Shown here piece by piece: positions 17,910 to 29,400 of a DNA stretch of 31,260 nt. The stretch is taken from the NCBI RefSeq assembly GCF_963678635.1, contig NW_026971351.1:1-31260 (forward strand). The letters run 5' to 3'. This stretch comes from Symsagittifera roscoffensis. Lineage: Eukaryota; Xenacoelomorpha; Acoela; Convolutidae. The position numbers and the translations under genes were made by a program. The notes under the pieces are model-generated. The model was not told where the DNA came from and did not search any database. It saw nothing but the letters and a program-made list of their open reading frames with translations. Position 1 is the stretch's first letter, and every line of letters starts with the position of its first letter.

Positions 17910-20345
17910 ATGGAGCTTGATCTCGGCCAGAAGCTAAACAAAATTTATCTTGCCAGGAAAGAGTTAGAAACAAATCTTTTCGATTACCATGCCAAAATTA
18001 CGGAATATATAAGTGCGAATGATAGACCAGCTAAAATTGAAACGTACATAGAAGAATTTGCTTACAAAAAATTATAGAGATAAATAATGAGCTTAAATCT
18101 TTGTCTATGCACAGCAACAATGCTGCTGAAACAATAAATCAACTTGAGTTTTAAGTTTTACCTGGGATCTACCACTGCAAAACATGACGATGTATTAGGT
18201 CTAGCTAAAAATTACTTTCAAATTAAACATCAAGAGGACCAGGTAGCAACTGCACGAACCCCAACGCCAAGCGAATCCGTCCGTTCCAAGAAACCCCTTT
18301 CATAGTTTCTAAGATTGCATCAATGATTTCGAGTGAGCGTCGAAGAGAAGCAGCCCTTGCAAAAATTAGACGCGAGGAAGTTGAACGCCAAGTAGAGGCT
18401 AAGCTTCGTTTGAAAAAGCAAGAGATCCAGATTCAGTCGATGAAGGGTCAACTTGATCTTGATGTGGTTGTAGAGGAAAGCCGTCAAAAGCTAGCTGGAG
18501 CAACTATCTGGAAGACGCCTCTGAAATTTGTGAACTTCGTCGTAGCAGATCGAAATTGGCAATGGCCGTTCAGGAGAACCAAACGGAGGAAGACAGGACA
18601 AGAATTTGGGTGAACACTCAATTCCCAACTCAGGAAATAGTTCAGCCCGTGGCGCCAGTCCAAAGTGTCAATCTGGAACCAGCTTCCGAGGTCTTGTCAT
18701 TTTCAAGTATTGAACCGCCTTTCAGTCGAAATCTGACGATGATTAAATAACTCACATCCATTTGCTGATTATTTCGAAACCACGTGTATAAACTCACAAA
18801 GTGTTAACGTCCCTCATACATCAAATACAAGTGTCCGCTTGCCAAACCCAAAGTTAAACAGTACGTATGAGCCACAGGAACAGCTACCTTCGACCAAGCT
18901 ATACAACTACAACCCTTTGATGCAGAGTAGTTTTCATCATTCTAATATCCCGACGAGCTCAATGCCCATTACTCAACAAACCTTTTTCCCAAGTAATTCC
19001 GCAAATTTTGTGTACCAACCGCTTTTACCAACTAACGTTGGTCCTCTCAATCCTCCAACAGTTACCTTCTCCCATAACTCATATTATGTCACACAGCCAT
19101 CGAATGTTCAACCGTTCTCTAGCGGAGGAACAACTTTTTATGTCGGTGATCCTAAAACTTTAGACGCCGCAATCTATTCAAAACCGCTGATAACGCCTTA
19201 TACAAATGAGAACAAACAATATGGCCCATTTGCGTCCTCGGGCAGTAAACCAATCACAAATCAAGATCTAGCTGAAATCTTGACACTGAGCCAGAAAGGT
19301 CCCTTGCCTGAATGGAAATTGTCTTCTTTCGACGGGAATCCGTTGCAGTGGCCTGAATGGTTTGGTCAGTTCAAAAGTGCAATCGATGCAAAAGTTTTAA
19401 GTGATGATGTCAAACTGACATATCTCAAAACTCTCGTTTCAGGCAAAGCGAAGAATGCAATTGCCGAATTCGCTTTCAGTGGAGTATTCTACAAGGACGC
19501 TTTGAAAACTCTAGAGAGGAAATTTGGACAACCACAGACGATTGTGGCAGCTCATCTTGAAAAACTTTCGAATTTTCCACCTCTCAAAATGCACAATTCA
19601 GAAAGCATTATCAGTTTCGCTTCCTGTATATCCAGTCTTGTCGCAGTTTTAAAATCGTTAGGATATGAGTATGACTTGAAGAGTACATCCGTTTTGGATC
19701 AAGTTATTTCAAAATTGCCTCCAAATATGAAAGAGTCATGGTCTCTCCACTCTGTAAAGAAATGTTGGAGACAGCCAACCGTTTTAGACTTTAATGAGTG
19801 GCTCCGCGACAAGGCTGAGGCACATGAACTTATGCGTGTGAGTCAGAATAAGTCACGACCTGAGGAGACTCCAAAGACTGGTTTCCATAAACCACCTACA
19901 AAAGTTTTTGCCGCTGCTTCAAAGTTGAAAAACCAATTTATGCTCCGTGCCTCCAGTGCAATGGTAAACACCCACTCTGGAGTTGTTCTGTGTTTAAGGA
20001 AAAGACCCCAACTCAACGAGCTCAATTCTCCGCACAAAATAGGTTGTGTTTTGCTTGCTTTCAACCTGACCACATGTTCCGAAAATGCCCTAAAGCCCGC
20101 AAATGCACTAAGCCTGGTTGTGAAAGCACCCATAATGTCTTGTTACATAGTGCTGAGAAAGTTTTCAGCGTAAGGTCTGCAAACAAAGAGTTAAACAATA
20201 GCAATAATGCAAGCCTTTCGAATTCAAACAGTACCGCCCCGCCGAACCGGAATAAGCCGCAAACTTCGTCATCTAACGTAGCCGGTTCGTCGTCTTACAA
20301 GAAACTTACGGGACTCCTTCCTGTGCTTCAATTGGAAATAAGTTC
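17910..20345 (+). pseudogene. gag: gag with start of pol, copy b unit 1 (truncated)
   Basis: Same N-terminus as copy a, with one more A in the A-run near 18066 and so an earlier stop (18077). The coiled-coil part is open 18323-18508, then a 16-bp deletion between TATC repeats changes frame. A further frame change lies near 18745. From 18751 the frame stays open to 20173. It includes a proline/serine/asparagine-rich linker and a DUF1759-like capsid region from about 19301 (LPEWKLSSFDGNPLQWPEW) to about 19760. The two zinc knuckles are in the -1 frame (19948 onward). The unit ends at 20345 before the protease active site, so this copy can encode no enzymes. Confidence 0.85.
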
Positions 20346-20391
20346 TTGTTAATGATATATATGTTATTATTGCTCCATAAACCTTAAAAGG

Positions 20392-20435
20392 CAGTCGGAA
20401 CATTCAGGGCTTTGCCCTGATACGAGCAGTCTTGT
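20392..20435 (+). repeat. Terminal motif T with hairpin, duplicate
   Basis: Exact duplicate of 14079-14122, carried by the 6.3-kb tandem duplication as host flank. Confidence 0.6.
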
Positions 20436-20472
20436 TTCTTTTAAAAACTCACTCTGTGGATCATATCCTGGA

Positions 20473-20916
20473 TGTTAATGCTATATTAAAGTATGAAAGT
20501 ATAGTATAAAGCCAGTATAGTTGCTTATCAATATCAGCTATATAGCTCAGCATATACATAGTGCGTTCCGGGGAGTTCGGCGTGGGTTCGATTCTCACCT
20601 AAGTCGTTTCATTTGAGAATCCTATTTGAGCCGAACCAGACAGAACATAAAATGCTAATATTTTAATCCGTTCAAAATTGGTTTGCAATTGAGTTTCTGT
20701 TAATTAAACTGCGTGAACTAAGTATGAACTCATTGTGAAAAAACACATAAATCACACAAATCAGGGCATGAACAAGCCCACTTTTTATCTTGATACGTGT
20801 AATGTTGTTGCTAATTCCGTGCAATAAAAAATTACTAAAATTCGCCGTTTATTGATTCTCTTGAATTAAACCGATTCTGTTTCCTGTTTTTATAAGTTAT
20901 AAAAAAGGCCAGAATA
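20473..20916 (+). repeat. Middle LTR (copied 5' LTR)
   Basis: Identical to 14160-14603 except one visible substitution (CTACATTAAAG to CTATATTAAAG). It lacks the 5-bp insertion that marks the 3' LTR. The same host flank, including CTGGA at 20468-20472, precedes it, which shows it was copied with flank rather than integrated. Confidence 0.93.
20543..20595 (+). promoter_or_regulatory. tRNA-like A-box/B-box block, middle LTR
   Basis: Identical to 14230-14282. Confidence 0.5.
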
Positions 20917-20919
20917 TTT

Positions 20920-20937
20920 TGGTGCCGCGACTCGGGA
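20920..20937 (+). promoter_or_regulatory. Primer-binding site, duplicate
   Basis: Same sequence and same 3-base spacing after the middle LTR. Confidence 0.8.
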
Positions 20938-21013
20938 ATTTGTACCAGCCTCGCAAGTGAGTGTGAGTGTGTATGGTGCCTACTTCCACAAGATAAAGAA
21001 GGACCGAGCCAAA

Positions 21014-21135
21014 CACAATTTTGTGCTACCTCAAACTGAATCAAGGATCTACCCCTGCACAAATTTGTGCGACCTCAACCTCCGAATCGAGGACCCCCCC
21101 CCCCCCCCACAATTTCGTGTGACCTCAAGTCAAAA
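21014..21135 (+). repeat. Leader repeat array, duplicate
   Basis: Cores at 21014, 21058 and 21108. It differs from the first array by a longer C-run (15 against 8). Confidence 0.75.
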
Positions 21136-21772
21136 ACGGGGAAACGACCACTAGTCAAAACAAAGCCGACAACCCAGAGGCCGACATCACACAAGGCGGA
21201 AAGTGGTTTTTTTTTTGTGGAATCTTTGTATACTTTTGGACTCAGGCCCGGTGAACTACCTGCAAAAACTTGTAAGATCGAACCTGTGCTTTCAACTAAC
21301 TTTTAGAATCTAATTTGTGCTAGTTTTTTAATCGAAAAAAAGTGCTACTTTTTTGATTATCAGTGCTATAAAATTTCATACGATGTTGTTAATTGCAAAC
21401 CGATTTAGACCGTACTAGATACATAATCCCAGCTCATACCCAGTACCCTATTACCCCAGGATAGTCTCGAACCCAAAAAATTTTGTGAAAAAAAAAATTC
21501 AGAAAATTTTCCAAAAATTTTCGCAAAAAAATTGAATTAAAATTTTCAAAAAAAAAAAAATTTCTCGAAAAAAAAAGTTTATTCCAACTTTTCCCAAAAC
21601 TTTCACTGACAAAAAAAAAATTTATTTTTTTTTGCCCGAAATTAGAGCAAAATCGGAAAACACCGTTTTCGTCTCGCCCGTTCAACCGTTTTAACCGTAA
21701 ATCGTGTCGAGCAATTTTTTTGAGTGAATCCCTACCTCGGTTTCCTCCAGTGGTTGGATAAACTTTAATAAT

Positions 21773-21828
21773 TTATAAAAACAGGAAACAGAATCGGTTT
21801 AATTCAAAAGAATCAATAAACGGCGAAT
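21773..21828 (-). repeat. Inverted U5-like LTR fragment, copy a unit 2
   Basis: Same as 15452-15507, inverted relative to 20840-20895 of the middle LTR. Confidence 0.93.
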
Positions 21829-22339
21829 GACTGTTCAATATCTTTTAAGCAATTCCCCAAAATGTATGATAGAGAAAAACTTTATAATTTGGCACGATGT
21901 TATAAATAATTCATTGAGCAAGCATAGATCAAACAACGATAACCCACTTACACCAGAAAGTCTGATTAAAATTTTAAAAGAATATAAAAAGAAAATATCA
22001 GCCATTATTTACGTACACCGTCAAAATACCCCTAATATTTACGGACGTTTGGTTGAAACAGGAATATTAACAATTAATGTGACCAAACATTTAATATCAA
22101 AAAGAAAAGCTAGCAATAAAGAATTAATTCGTAAGCTTAAATTAATTCATCCTCCGGCGTTTTTAGAAATAAAAAATTTGAGAATCATTCGACGTTATTT
22201 CCCCAATCTGTCCGAATTTATCAATAAAGTTAAAAGTCGTCGACCAAGTTCAAGGAAAAGAAAAGCAGATAAGCAAAAGATTTCACAAATGACAACAGTC
22301 GAAGAATATTTAACATTTGTTAGGCATTATAAACCTTGA
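21827..22339 (+). CDS. Leader ORF of 170 codons (copy a, unit 2)
   Basis: Identical protein to 15506-16018. Confidence 0.6.
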   Translation: MTVQYLLSNSPKCMIEKNFIIWHDVINNSLSKHRSNNDNPLTPESLIKILKEYKKKISAIIYVHRQNTPNIYGRLVETGILTINVTKHLISKRKASNKELIRKLKLIHPPAFLEIKNLRIIRRYFPNLSEFINKVKSRRPSSRKRKADKQKISQMTTVEEYLTFVRHYKP

Positions 22340-22540
22340 TTTTTTTTTTGATTAGTTAAATTCATCTTTATTTTCAATCTTGTAGTTTGTTGTCCTTCTG
22401 TTCCGTAGGCAACGAGAATCGTAGGGGTCTTGCGAGGATCCTCTCGTTCGGTATAGGACGCGGCTACTTGAATTGACTCTATTTTGATTCCGTCAACCGA
22501 CACTATTTTTTTGCTCTTATTTAAAAACAAATATTTCGAA

Positions 22541-23258
22541 ATGGAGCTTGATCTCGGCCAGAAGCTAAACAAAATTTATCTTGCCAGGAAAGAGTTAGAA
22601 ACAAATCTTTTCGATTACCATGCCAAAATTACGGAATATATAAGTGCGAATGATAGACCAGCTAAAATTGAAACGTACATAGAAGAATTTGCTTACAAAA
22701 ATTATAGAGATAAATAATGAGCTTAAATCTTTGTCTATGCACAGCAACAATGCTGCTGAAACAATAAATCAACTTGAGTTTTAAGTTTTACCTGGGATCT
22801 ACCACTGCAAAACATGACGATGTATTAGGTCTAGCTAAAAATTACTTTCAAATTAAACATCAAGAGGACCAGGTAGCAACTGCACGAACCCCAACGCCAA
22901 GCGAATCCGTCCGTTCCAAGAAACCCCTTTCATAGTTTCTAAGATTGCATCAATGATTTCGAGTGAGCGTCGAAGAGAAGCAGCCCTTGCAAAAATTAGA
23001 CGCGAGGAAGTTGAACGCCAAGTAGAGGCTAAGCTTCGTTTGAAAAAGCAAGAGATCCAGATTCAGTCGATGAAGGGTCAACTTGATCTTGATGTGGTTG
23101 TAGAGGAAAGCCGTCAAAAGCTAGCTGGAGCAACTATCGAAGAGGCTGAATATCTGGAAGACGCCTCTGAAATTTGTGAACTTCGTCGTAGCAGATCGAA
23201 ATTGGCAATGGCCGTTCAGGAGAACCAAACGGAGGAAGACAGGACAAGAATTTGGGTG
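22541..23258 (+). pseudogene. gag: gag N-terminal fragment, copy a unit 2
   Basis: Duplicate of 16220-16937, with the same frame breaks and the same cut-off at the internal duplication junction. Confidence 0.8.
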
Positions 23259-23462
23259 AAAAAAAAAGGTTATTCCAACTTTTCCCAAAACTTTCACTGA
23301 CAAAAAAAAAATTATTTTTTTTTGCCCGAATTTAGAGCAAAATCGGAAAACACCGTTTTCGTCTCGCCCGTTCAACCGTTTTAACCGTAAATCGTGTCGA
23401 GCATTTTTTTTGAGTGAATCCCTACCTCGGTTTCCTCCAGTGGTTGGATAAACTTTAATAAT

Positions 23463-23518
23463 TTATAAAAACAGGAAACAGAATCGGTTTAATTCAAAAG
23501 AATCAATAAACGGCGAAT
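23463..23518 (-). repeat. Inverted U5-like LTR fragment, copy b unit 2
   Basis: Same as 15452-15507. Confidence 0.93.
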
Positions 23519-24029
23519 GACTGTTCAATATCTTTTAAGCAATTCCCCAAAATGTATGATAGAGAAAAACTTTATAATTTGGCACGATGTTATAAATAAT
23601 TCATTGAGCAAGCATAGATCAAACAACGATAACCCACTTACACCAGAAAGTCTGATTAAAATTTTAAAAGAATATAAAAAGAAAATATCAGCCATTATTT
23701 ACGTACACCGTCAAAATACCCCTAATATTTACGGACGTTTGGTTGAAACAGGAATATTAAAAATTAATGTGACCAAACATTTAATATCAAAAAGAAAAGC
23801 TAGCAATAAAGAATTAATTCGTAAGCTTAAATTAATTCATCCTCCGGCGTTTTTAGAAATAAAAAATTTGAGAATCATTCGACGTTATTTCCCCAATCTG
23901 TCCGAATTTATCAATAAAGTTAAAAGTCGTCGACCAAGTTCAAGGAAAAGAAAAGCAGATAAGCAAAAGATTTCACAAATGACAACAGTCGAAGAATATT
24001 TAACATTTGTTAGGCATTATAAACCTTGA
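23517..24029 (+). CDS. Leader ORF of 170 codons (copy b, unit 2)
   Basis: Differs from the other three copies by one substitution, Thr82 to Lys (ACA to AAA near 23761). Confidence 0.6.
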   Translation: MTVQYLLSNSPKCMIEKNFIIWHDVINNSLSKHRSNNDNPLTPESLIKILKEYKKKISAIIYVHRQNTPNIYGRLVETGILKINVTKHLISKRKASNKELIRKLKLIHPPAFLEIKNLRIIRRYFPNLSEFINKVKSRRPSSRKRKADKQKISQMTTVEEYLTFVRHYKP

Positions 24030-24230
24030 TTTTTTTTTTGATTAGTTAAATTCATCTTTATTTTCAATCTTGTAGTTTGTTGTCCTTCTGTTCCGTAGGC
24101 AACGAGAATCGTAGGGGTCTTGCGAGGATCCTCTCGTTCGGTAAAGGACGCGGCTACTTGAATTGACTCTATTTTGATTCCGTCAACCGACACTATTTTT
24201 TTGCTCTTATTTAAAAACAAATATTTCGAA

Positions 24231-26493
24231 ATGGAGCTTGATCTCGGCCAGAAGCTAAACAAAATTTATCTTGCCAGGAAAGAGTTAGAAACAAATCTTT
24301 TCGATTACCATGCCAAAATTACGGAATATATAAGTGCGAATGATAGACCAGCTAAAATTGAAACGTACATAGAAGAATTTGCTTACAAAAATTATAGAGA
24401 TAAATAATGAGCTTAAATCTTTGTCTATGCACAGCAACAATGCTGCTGAAACAATAAATCAACTTGAGTTTTAAGTTTTACCTGGGATCTACCACTGCAA
24501 AACATGACGATGTATTAGGTCTAGCTAAAAATTACTTTCAAATTAAACATCAAGAGGACCAGGTAGCAACTGCACGAACCCCAACGCCAAGCGAATCCGT
24601 CCGTTCCAAGAAACCCCTTTCATAGTTTCTAAGATTGCATCAATGATTTCGAGTGAGCGTCGAAGAGAAGCAGCCCTTGCAAAAATTAGACGCGAGGAAG
24701 TTGAACGCCAAGTAGAGGCTAAGCTTCGTTTGAAAAAGCAAGAGATCCAGATTCAGTCGATGAAGGGTCAACTTGATCTTGATGTGGTTGTAGAGGAAAG
24801 CCGTCAAAAGCTAGCTGGAGCAACTATCTGGAAGACGCCTCTGAAATTTGTGAACTTCGTCGTAGCAGATCGAAATTGGCAATGGCCGTTCAGGAGAACC
24901 AAACGGAGGAAGACAGGACAAGAATTTGGGTGAACACTCAATTCCCAACTCAGGAAATAGTTCAGCCCGTGGCGCCAGTCCAAAGTGTCAATCTGGAACC
25001 AGCTTCCGAGGTCTTGTCATTTTCAAGTATTGAACCGCCTTTCAGTCGAAATCTGACGATGATTAAATAACTCACATCCATTTGCTGATTATTTCGAAAC
25101 CACGTGTATAAACTCACAAAGTGTTAACGTCCCTCATACATCAAATACAAGTGTCCGCTTGCCAAACCCAAAGTTAAACAGTACGTATGAGCCACAGGAA
25201 CAGCTACCTTCGACCAAGCTATACAACTACAACCCTTTGATGCAGAGTAGTTTTCATCATTCTAATATCCCGACGAGCTCAATGCCCATTACTCAACAAA
25301 CCTTTTTCCCAAGTAATTCCGCAAATTTTGTGTACCAACCGCTTTTACCAACTAACGTTGGTCCTCTCAATCCTCCAACAGTTACCTTCTCCCATAACTC
25401 ATATTATGTCACACAGCCATCGAATGTTCAACCGTTCTCTAGCGGAGGAACAACTTTTTATGTCGGTGATCCTAAAACTTTAGACGCCGCAATCTATTCA
25501 AAACCGCTGATAACGCCTTATACAAATGAGAACAAACAATATGGCCCATTTGCGTCCTCGGGCAGTAAACCAATCACAAATCAAGATCTAGCTGAAATCT
25601 TGACACTGAGCCAGAAAGGTCCCTTGCCTGAATGGAAATTGTCTTCTTTCGACGGGAATCCGTTGCAGTGGCCTGAATGGTTTGGTCAGTTCAAAAGTGC
25701 AATCGATGCAAAAGTTTTAAGTGATGATGTCAAACTGACATATCTCAAAACTCTCGTTTCAGGCAAAGCGAAGAATGCAATTGCCGAATTCGCTTACAGT
25801 GGAGTATTCTACAAGGACGCTTTGAAAACTCTAGAGAGGAAATTTGGACAACCACAGACGATTGTGGCAGCTCATCTTGAAAAACTTTCGAATTTTCCAC
25901 CTCTCAAAATGCACAATTCAGAAAGCATTATCAGTTTCGCTTCCTGTATATCCAGTCTTGTCGCAGTTTTAAAATCGTTAGGATATGAGTATGACTTGAA
26001 GAGTACATCCGTTTTGGATCAAGTTATTTCAAAATTGCCTCCAAATATGAAAGAGTCATGGTCTCTCCACTCTGTAAAGAAATGTTGGAGACAGCCAACC
26101 GTTTTAGACTTTAATGAGTGGCTCCGCGACAAGGCTGAGGCACATGAACTTATGCGTGTGAGTCAGAATAAGTCACGACCTGAGGAGACTCCAAAGACTG
26201 GTTTCCATAAACCACCTACAAAAGTTTTTGCCGCTGCTTCAAAGTTGAAAAACCAATTTATGCTCCGTGCCTCCAGTGCAATGGTAAACACCCACTCTGG
26301 AGTTGTTCTGTGTTTAAGGAAAAGACCCCAACTCAACGAGCTCAATTCTCCGCACAAAATAGGTTGTGTTTTGCTTGCTTTCAACCTGACCACATGTTCC
26401 GAAAATGCCCTAAAGCCCGCAAATGCACTAAGCCTGGTTGTGAAAGCACCCATAATGTCTTGTTACATAGTGCTGAGAAAGTTTTCAGCGTAA
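24231..26493 (+). pseudogene. gag: gag, copy b unit 2 (joined to pol)
   Basis: Gag assembles and packages the element RNA. N-terminal helical part 24231-24407 (frame break after an A-run near 24387), coiled coil 24643-24828, the 16-bp deletion at 24825-24828, a linker fragment to 25070, then one frame open 25071-26493. In that frame the capsid-like DUF1759 region spans about residues 155-310 of the part counted from 25159, including SFDGNPLQWPEWF and LERKFGQP. The frame after about 26260 is no longer Gag-like: the zinc knuckles continue in the -1 frame, which is also the pol frame. At least three frame breaks before the capsid make this a pseudogene unless they are sequencing errors. Confidence 0.85.
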
Positions 26494-29400
26494 GGTCTGC
26501 AAACAAAGAGTTAAACAATAGCAATAATGCAAGCCTTTCGAATTCAAACAGTACCGCCCCGCCGAACCGGAATAAGCCGCAAACTTCGTCATCTAACGTA
26601 GCCGGTTCGTCGTCTTACAAGAAACTTACGGGACTCCTTCCTGTGCTTCAATTGGAAATAAGTTCACACACAGATGTGACCACTGCTCTTGTAATGTGCG
26701 ATTCCTGTTGTACCCACTCATGGGTCTCAGCGGGCCTAGCAGAGCGTTTAAATTTAACTGGCCAACAGCTGGATATTCTGGTAAACGGCTTCAATTCGAC
26801 GGAATTCGTTCCCACGCAACAAGTCGAAGTGAATGTTTTTGCCAAATTCGACCACCATGAATACTCGTTTAGGGTTACGCCGTTTGTGAAAGACAGTTTG
26901 AGCGTTGGTTCCGAAACCATTGACGTTACCATTCTTCAAGACAGGTTTCCACATCTGCAGCCAATTAAACCTATTGTCTACAACTATTCCGACGTTGAGA
27001 TGATATTAGGGCAGGATGTCTTTCATGCAATCAAGCCTCTCCAATACTTCCAAGGACGAAATCAAAACACTCCTGTCGCTGTCCGTATGCCCATTGGCTG
27101 GGTTCTCAGTGGCCCACTTCCATCACCAATTGGTGTTCGAGCCACCACTTTCAAGTGCAATGTTGAGGACGTACCACTTGCTGACCAAGTGAAGAAATGG
27201 TACGAGCTAGAGTCGTATGGCACGTTTAAACAAGCTGATCCCCGTTCCTCAGCTGATAAACGTGCACAAAAAATTCTTGACTCAACCACGATTCATGATG
27301 GCAGTCGTTATATTGTCGGAATGCTCTGGGCTGATGACAACATTCATCTTCCCGATAACTTTTACGCTTCGTTGGTCCAGTTTAAGTCTCTTGAAAAGCG
27401 TCTAGAGAAAGATTTAAACCTGAAAACTCAATACGCATCAGATATCCGAAGTGATGTCGAGAAGGGTTACGTGGTCCCGGTTAGCCCTCACGACTCAAAA
27501 AACCGCTTAGACCGAGAATTGTACGTACCGCACCACCCAGTTTTAAATCCGAACAAACCCGGCAAAGTTCGGCGCGTTTTAAACGGTGCTTCTAGGTTTC
27601 ACGGCAATTCACTGAATAACTCCCTTCTAGTCGGTCCCGATCTGCTTCAGAACCTTTTATTCGTTTTAATGCGCTTCCGAGAGCACAAATACGCAATTTC
27701 CGCAGATATCGAAGGCATGTTTATGCAGGTCGGCTTACTAGAAAACGATCAACGTTCCTTGCGTTTTTTGTGGCGGGAGGACCCCACATCAGATGTGAGT
27801 GTATTTCAATATACAAGGCATATATTTGGAGCGAAAGATTCTCCGACGAGTGCTAACTATGCTCTTCGCCGAACAGCCGTCGATAACCAAGATCGTTACC
27901 CCGATGCCGCTTGCGCCGTGCTTAACAACTTTTACATGGATGACTACCTTGGGTCTGTGAAAAACCCAGAAACTGCTTTAAGGTTAAGTCGCAGTTTAGT
28001 TGAACTGCTTAAGTTGGGTGGGTTTAATCTTACAAAATTTATTAGCAACGTTCCCAGTTTGTCTTCGAAACTAAATCTCCCTAAGACCAGCGCTAACAAC
28101 AGTAAGGAAATTATTACCGCTGCGATTAATCCGGAAACCGCATCGCATGTTCTCGGTCTCAAATGGGACCACGTCACCGATACGTTGGTTGTGAGCAGAG
28201 GAGTCAACCGCGAACTCAAAGACTCTGTTACGCAGCGATCAGTCCTTAGTTTTGTGTCCTCCGTGTTCGACCCCATAGGTCTTGTCGCCCCGTATACCGT
28301 ACGCGCACGCTTGTTACTGAAAGATATCTGGAGATTGAGTGGCCAACAGTGGGACGACCCACTGCCAATTGAGTTGTGCCGCAGATTCACTGAATGGCAC
28401 TCTGGCTTGCCAGTTTTAGGGCAGCTCAAAATACCTCGTTGCTATTTTGACTTCTCAGTAGATGAGATTGAGCTGCACATGTTCGGTGATAGCTCATTGG
28501 ACGTTTTCTGTTCTGTAGCATTCCTTCGAGCCCAGAAAAACGCCTGTTCCAAATGTCAACTAGCGTTTGTTTTCGGTAAAGCAAGAGTAGCCCCGATGAA
28601 GATGCTTTCAATTCCGAAGTTGGAACTTCAGGCTGCGCTTCTTGCCAGTCGCCTGAAGGATGATATCGAGAAAGCTCTGACACTGAGTAATTCCAAAGTG
28701 TTCATGTGGACTGACAGCACAACAGTCCTTCAGTGGTTGAACTCGACAAGCAAACAGCCCGTGTTTGTAGCCAATCGAGTAGCCGAGATTCTGGAGTCAA
28801 CATCAATTGACCAATGGTTCCATGTTTTGAGTGGAGACAACCCCGCTGACACCGGAACTAGAGGTATTACTTCTGACTCCCTCAAGCAAAGCAGTTGGGT
28901 AAACGGCCCTTCCTTTTTGAAAACTTCTGATTGGCCTTTCAATCCAAATAGGGAAGTTACTGACAAAATTCGCCTGGATGCTCCGGTCTACGATCTAAAC
29001 GAGGGTTTAGAGGTCTCTTCCAATTTTCCGTGCACTGCAGTTTCAACTGACTTTGCCTTCCCTTGGGAAGATTATAGCTCGTTCTCCAAGATAAAGCGAC
29101 TGGTCGCATATATGTTGAGACTCTCACCTAAGCATAGACATTTCAGATCCCCAGATAAGGCCATAATTGATCCAGCAGAACTTGTTATTTCAGAGGAAAA
29201 ACTTTTGCAACTTTCGCAGTTAGAGTCATTCCCAGCTGAAAGTAAACAATTAGCAGCTGGAAAATATGTGAAAACGTCGAGCCATATATCATCGTATTCG
29301 CCTTTTATCGGGATGAACGGTTTAATTAGATCTACTGGCCGTATCCAACGTCTCTCTGCAACCGCATTCGAAACTCGCCATCCAATAATTTTGGATAGCC

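Larger units (their letters stand above)
15247..18613 (+). repeat. 1.69-kb internal tandem duplication in unit 1 (copies a and b)
   Basis: Copy a runs from about 15247 to 16937 and copy b from 16938 to 18613. Both ends sit in A-runs (CTCGAAAAAAAAAG and GGGTGAAAAAAAAAGG). Each copy holds a poly-A-rich leader segment, the inverted U5 fragment, the 170-codon ORF and the gag N-terminus. Copies differ by a few substitutions (GGTATAGG against GGTAAAGG) and a 16-bp deletion in b. Confidence 0.93.
14033..20345 (+). repeat. 6.3-kb tandem duplication, unit 1
   Basis: Starts 127 bp upstream of the LTR in host DNA (TTGTTAATGATATATATG) and ends abruptly in pol at AATAAGTTC, where unit 2 begins. It contains flank, 5' LTR, leader, gag and the first part of pol. 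I count only about three substitutions against unit 2. Other differences are homopolymer lengths. Confidence 0.95.
21568..24933 (+). repeat. 1.69-kb internal tandem duplication in unit 2 (copies a and b)
   Basis: Copy a from about 21568 to 23258, copy b from 23259 to 24933. Copy a here shares GGTATAGG with copy a of unit 1 and copy b shares GGTAAAGG and the 16-bp deletion with copy b of unit 1, so this duplication is older than the 6.3-kb one. Confidence 0.93.
20346..26665 (+). repeat. 6.3-kb tandem duplication, unit 2
   Basis: Copy of 14033-20345 that continues at 26666 into the rest of pol. The junction at 20345/20346 shows no obvious microhomology. Unit-specific differences include C15 against C8 in the leader and A against T in the capsid (F to Y). 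Confidence 0.95.

Noticed and set aside
20473-20916. A second independent BEL/Pao insertion starting at the middle LTR
   Set aside because: The host flank and target duplication upstream are copied too, and the upstream unit lacks its own 3' LTR, so it is a tandem duplication of one insertion.
27944-28429. 161-codon minus-strand frame opposite the reverse transcriptase
   Set aside because: It lies wholly antisense to a conserved, intact RT frame and shows no domain-like pattern; it is a shadow.
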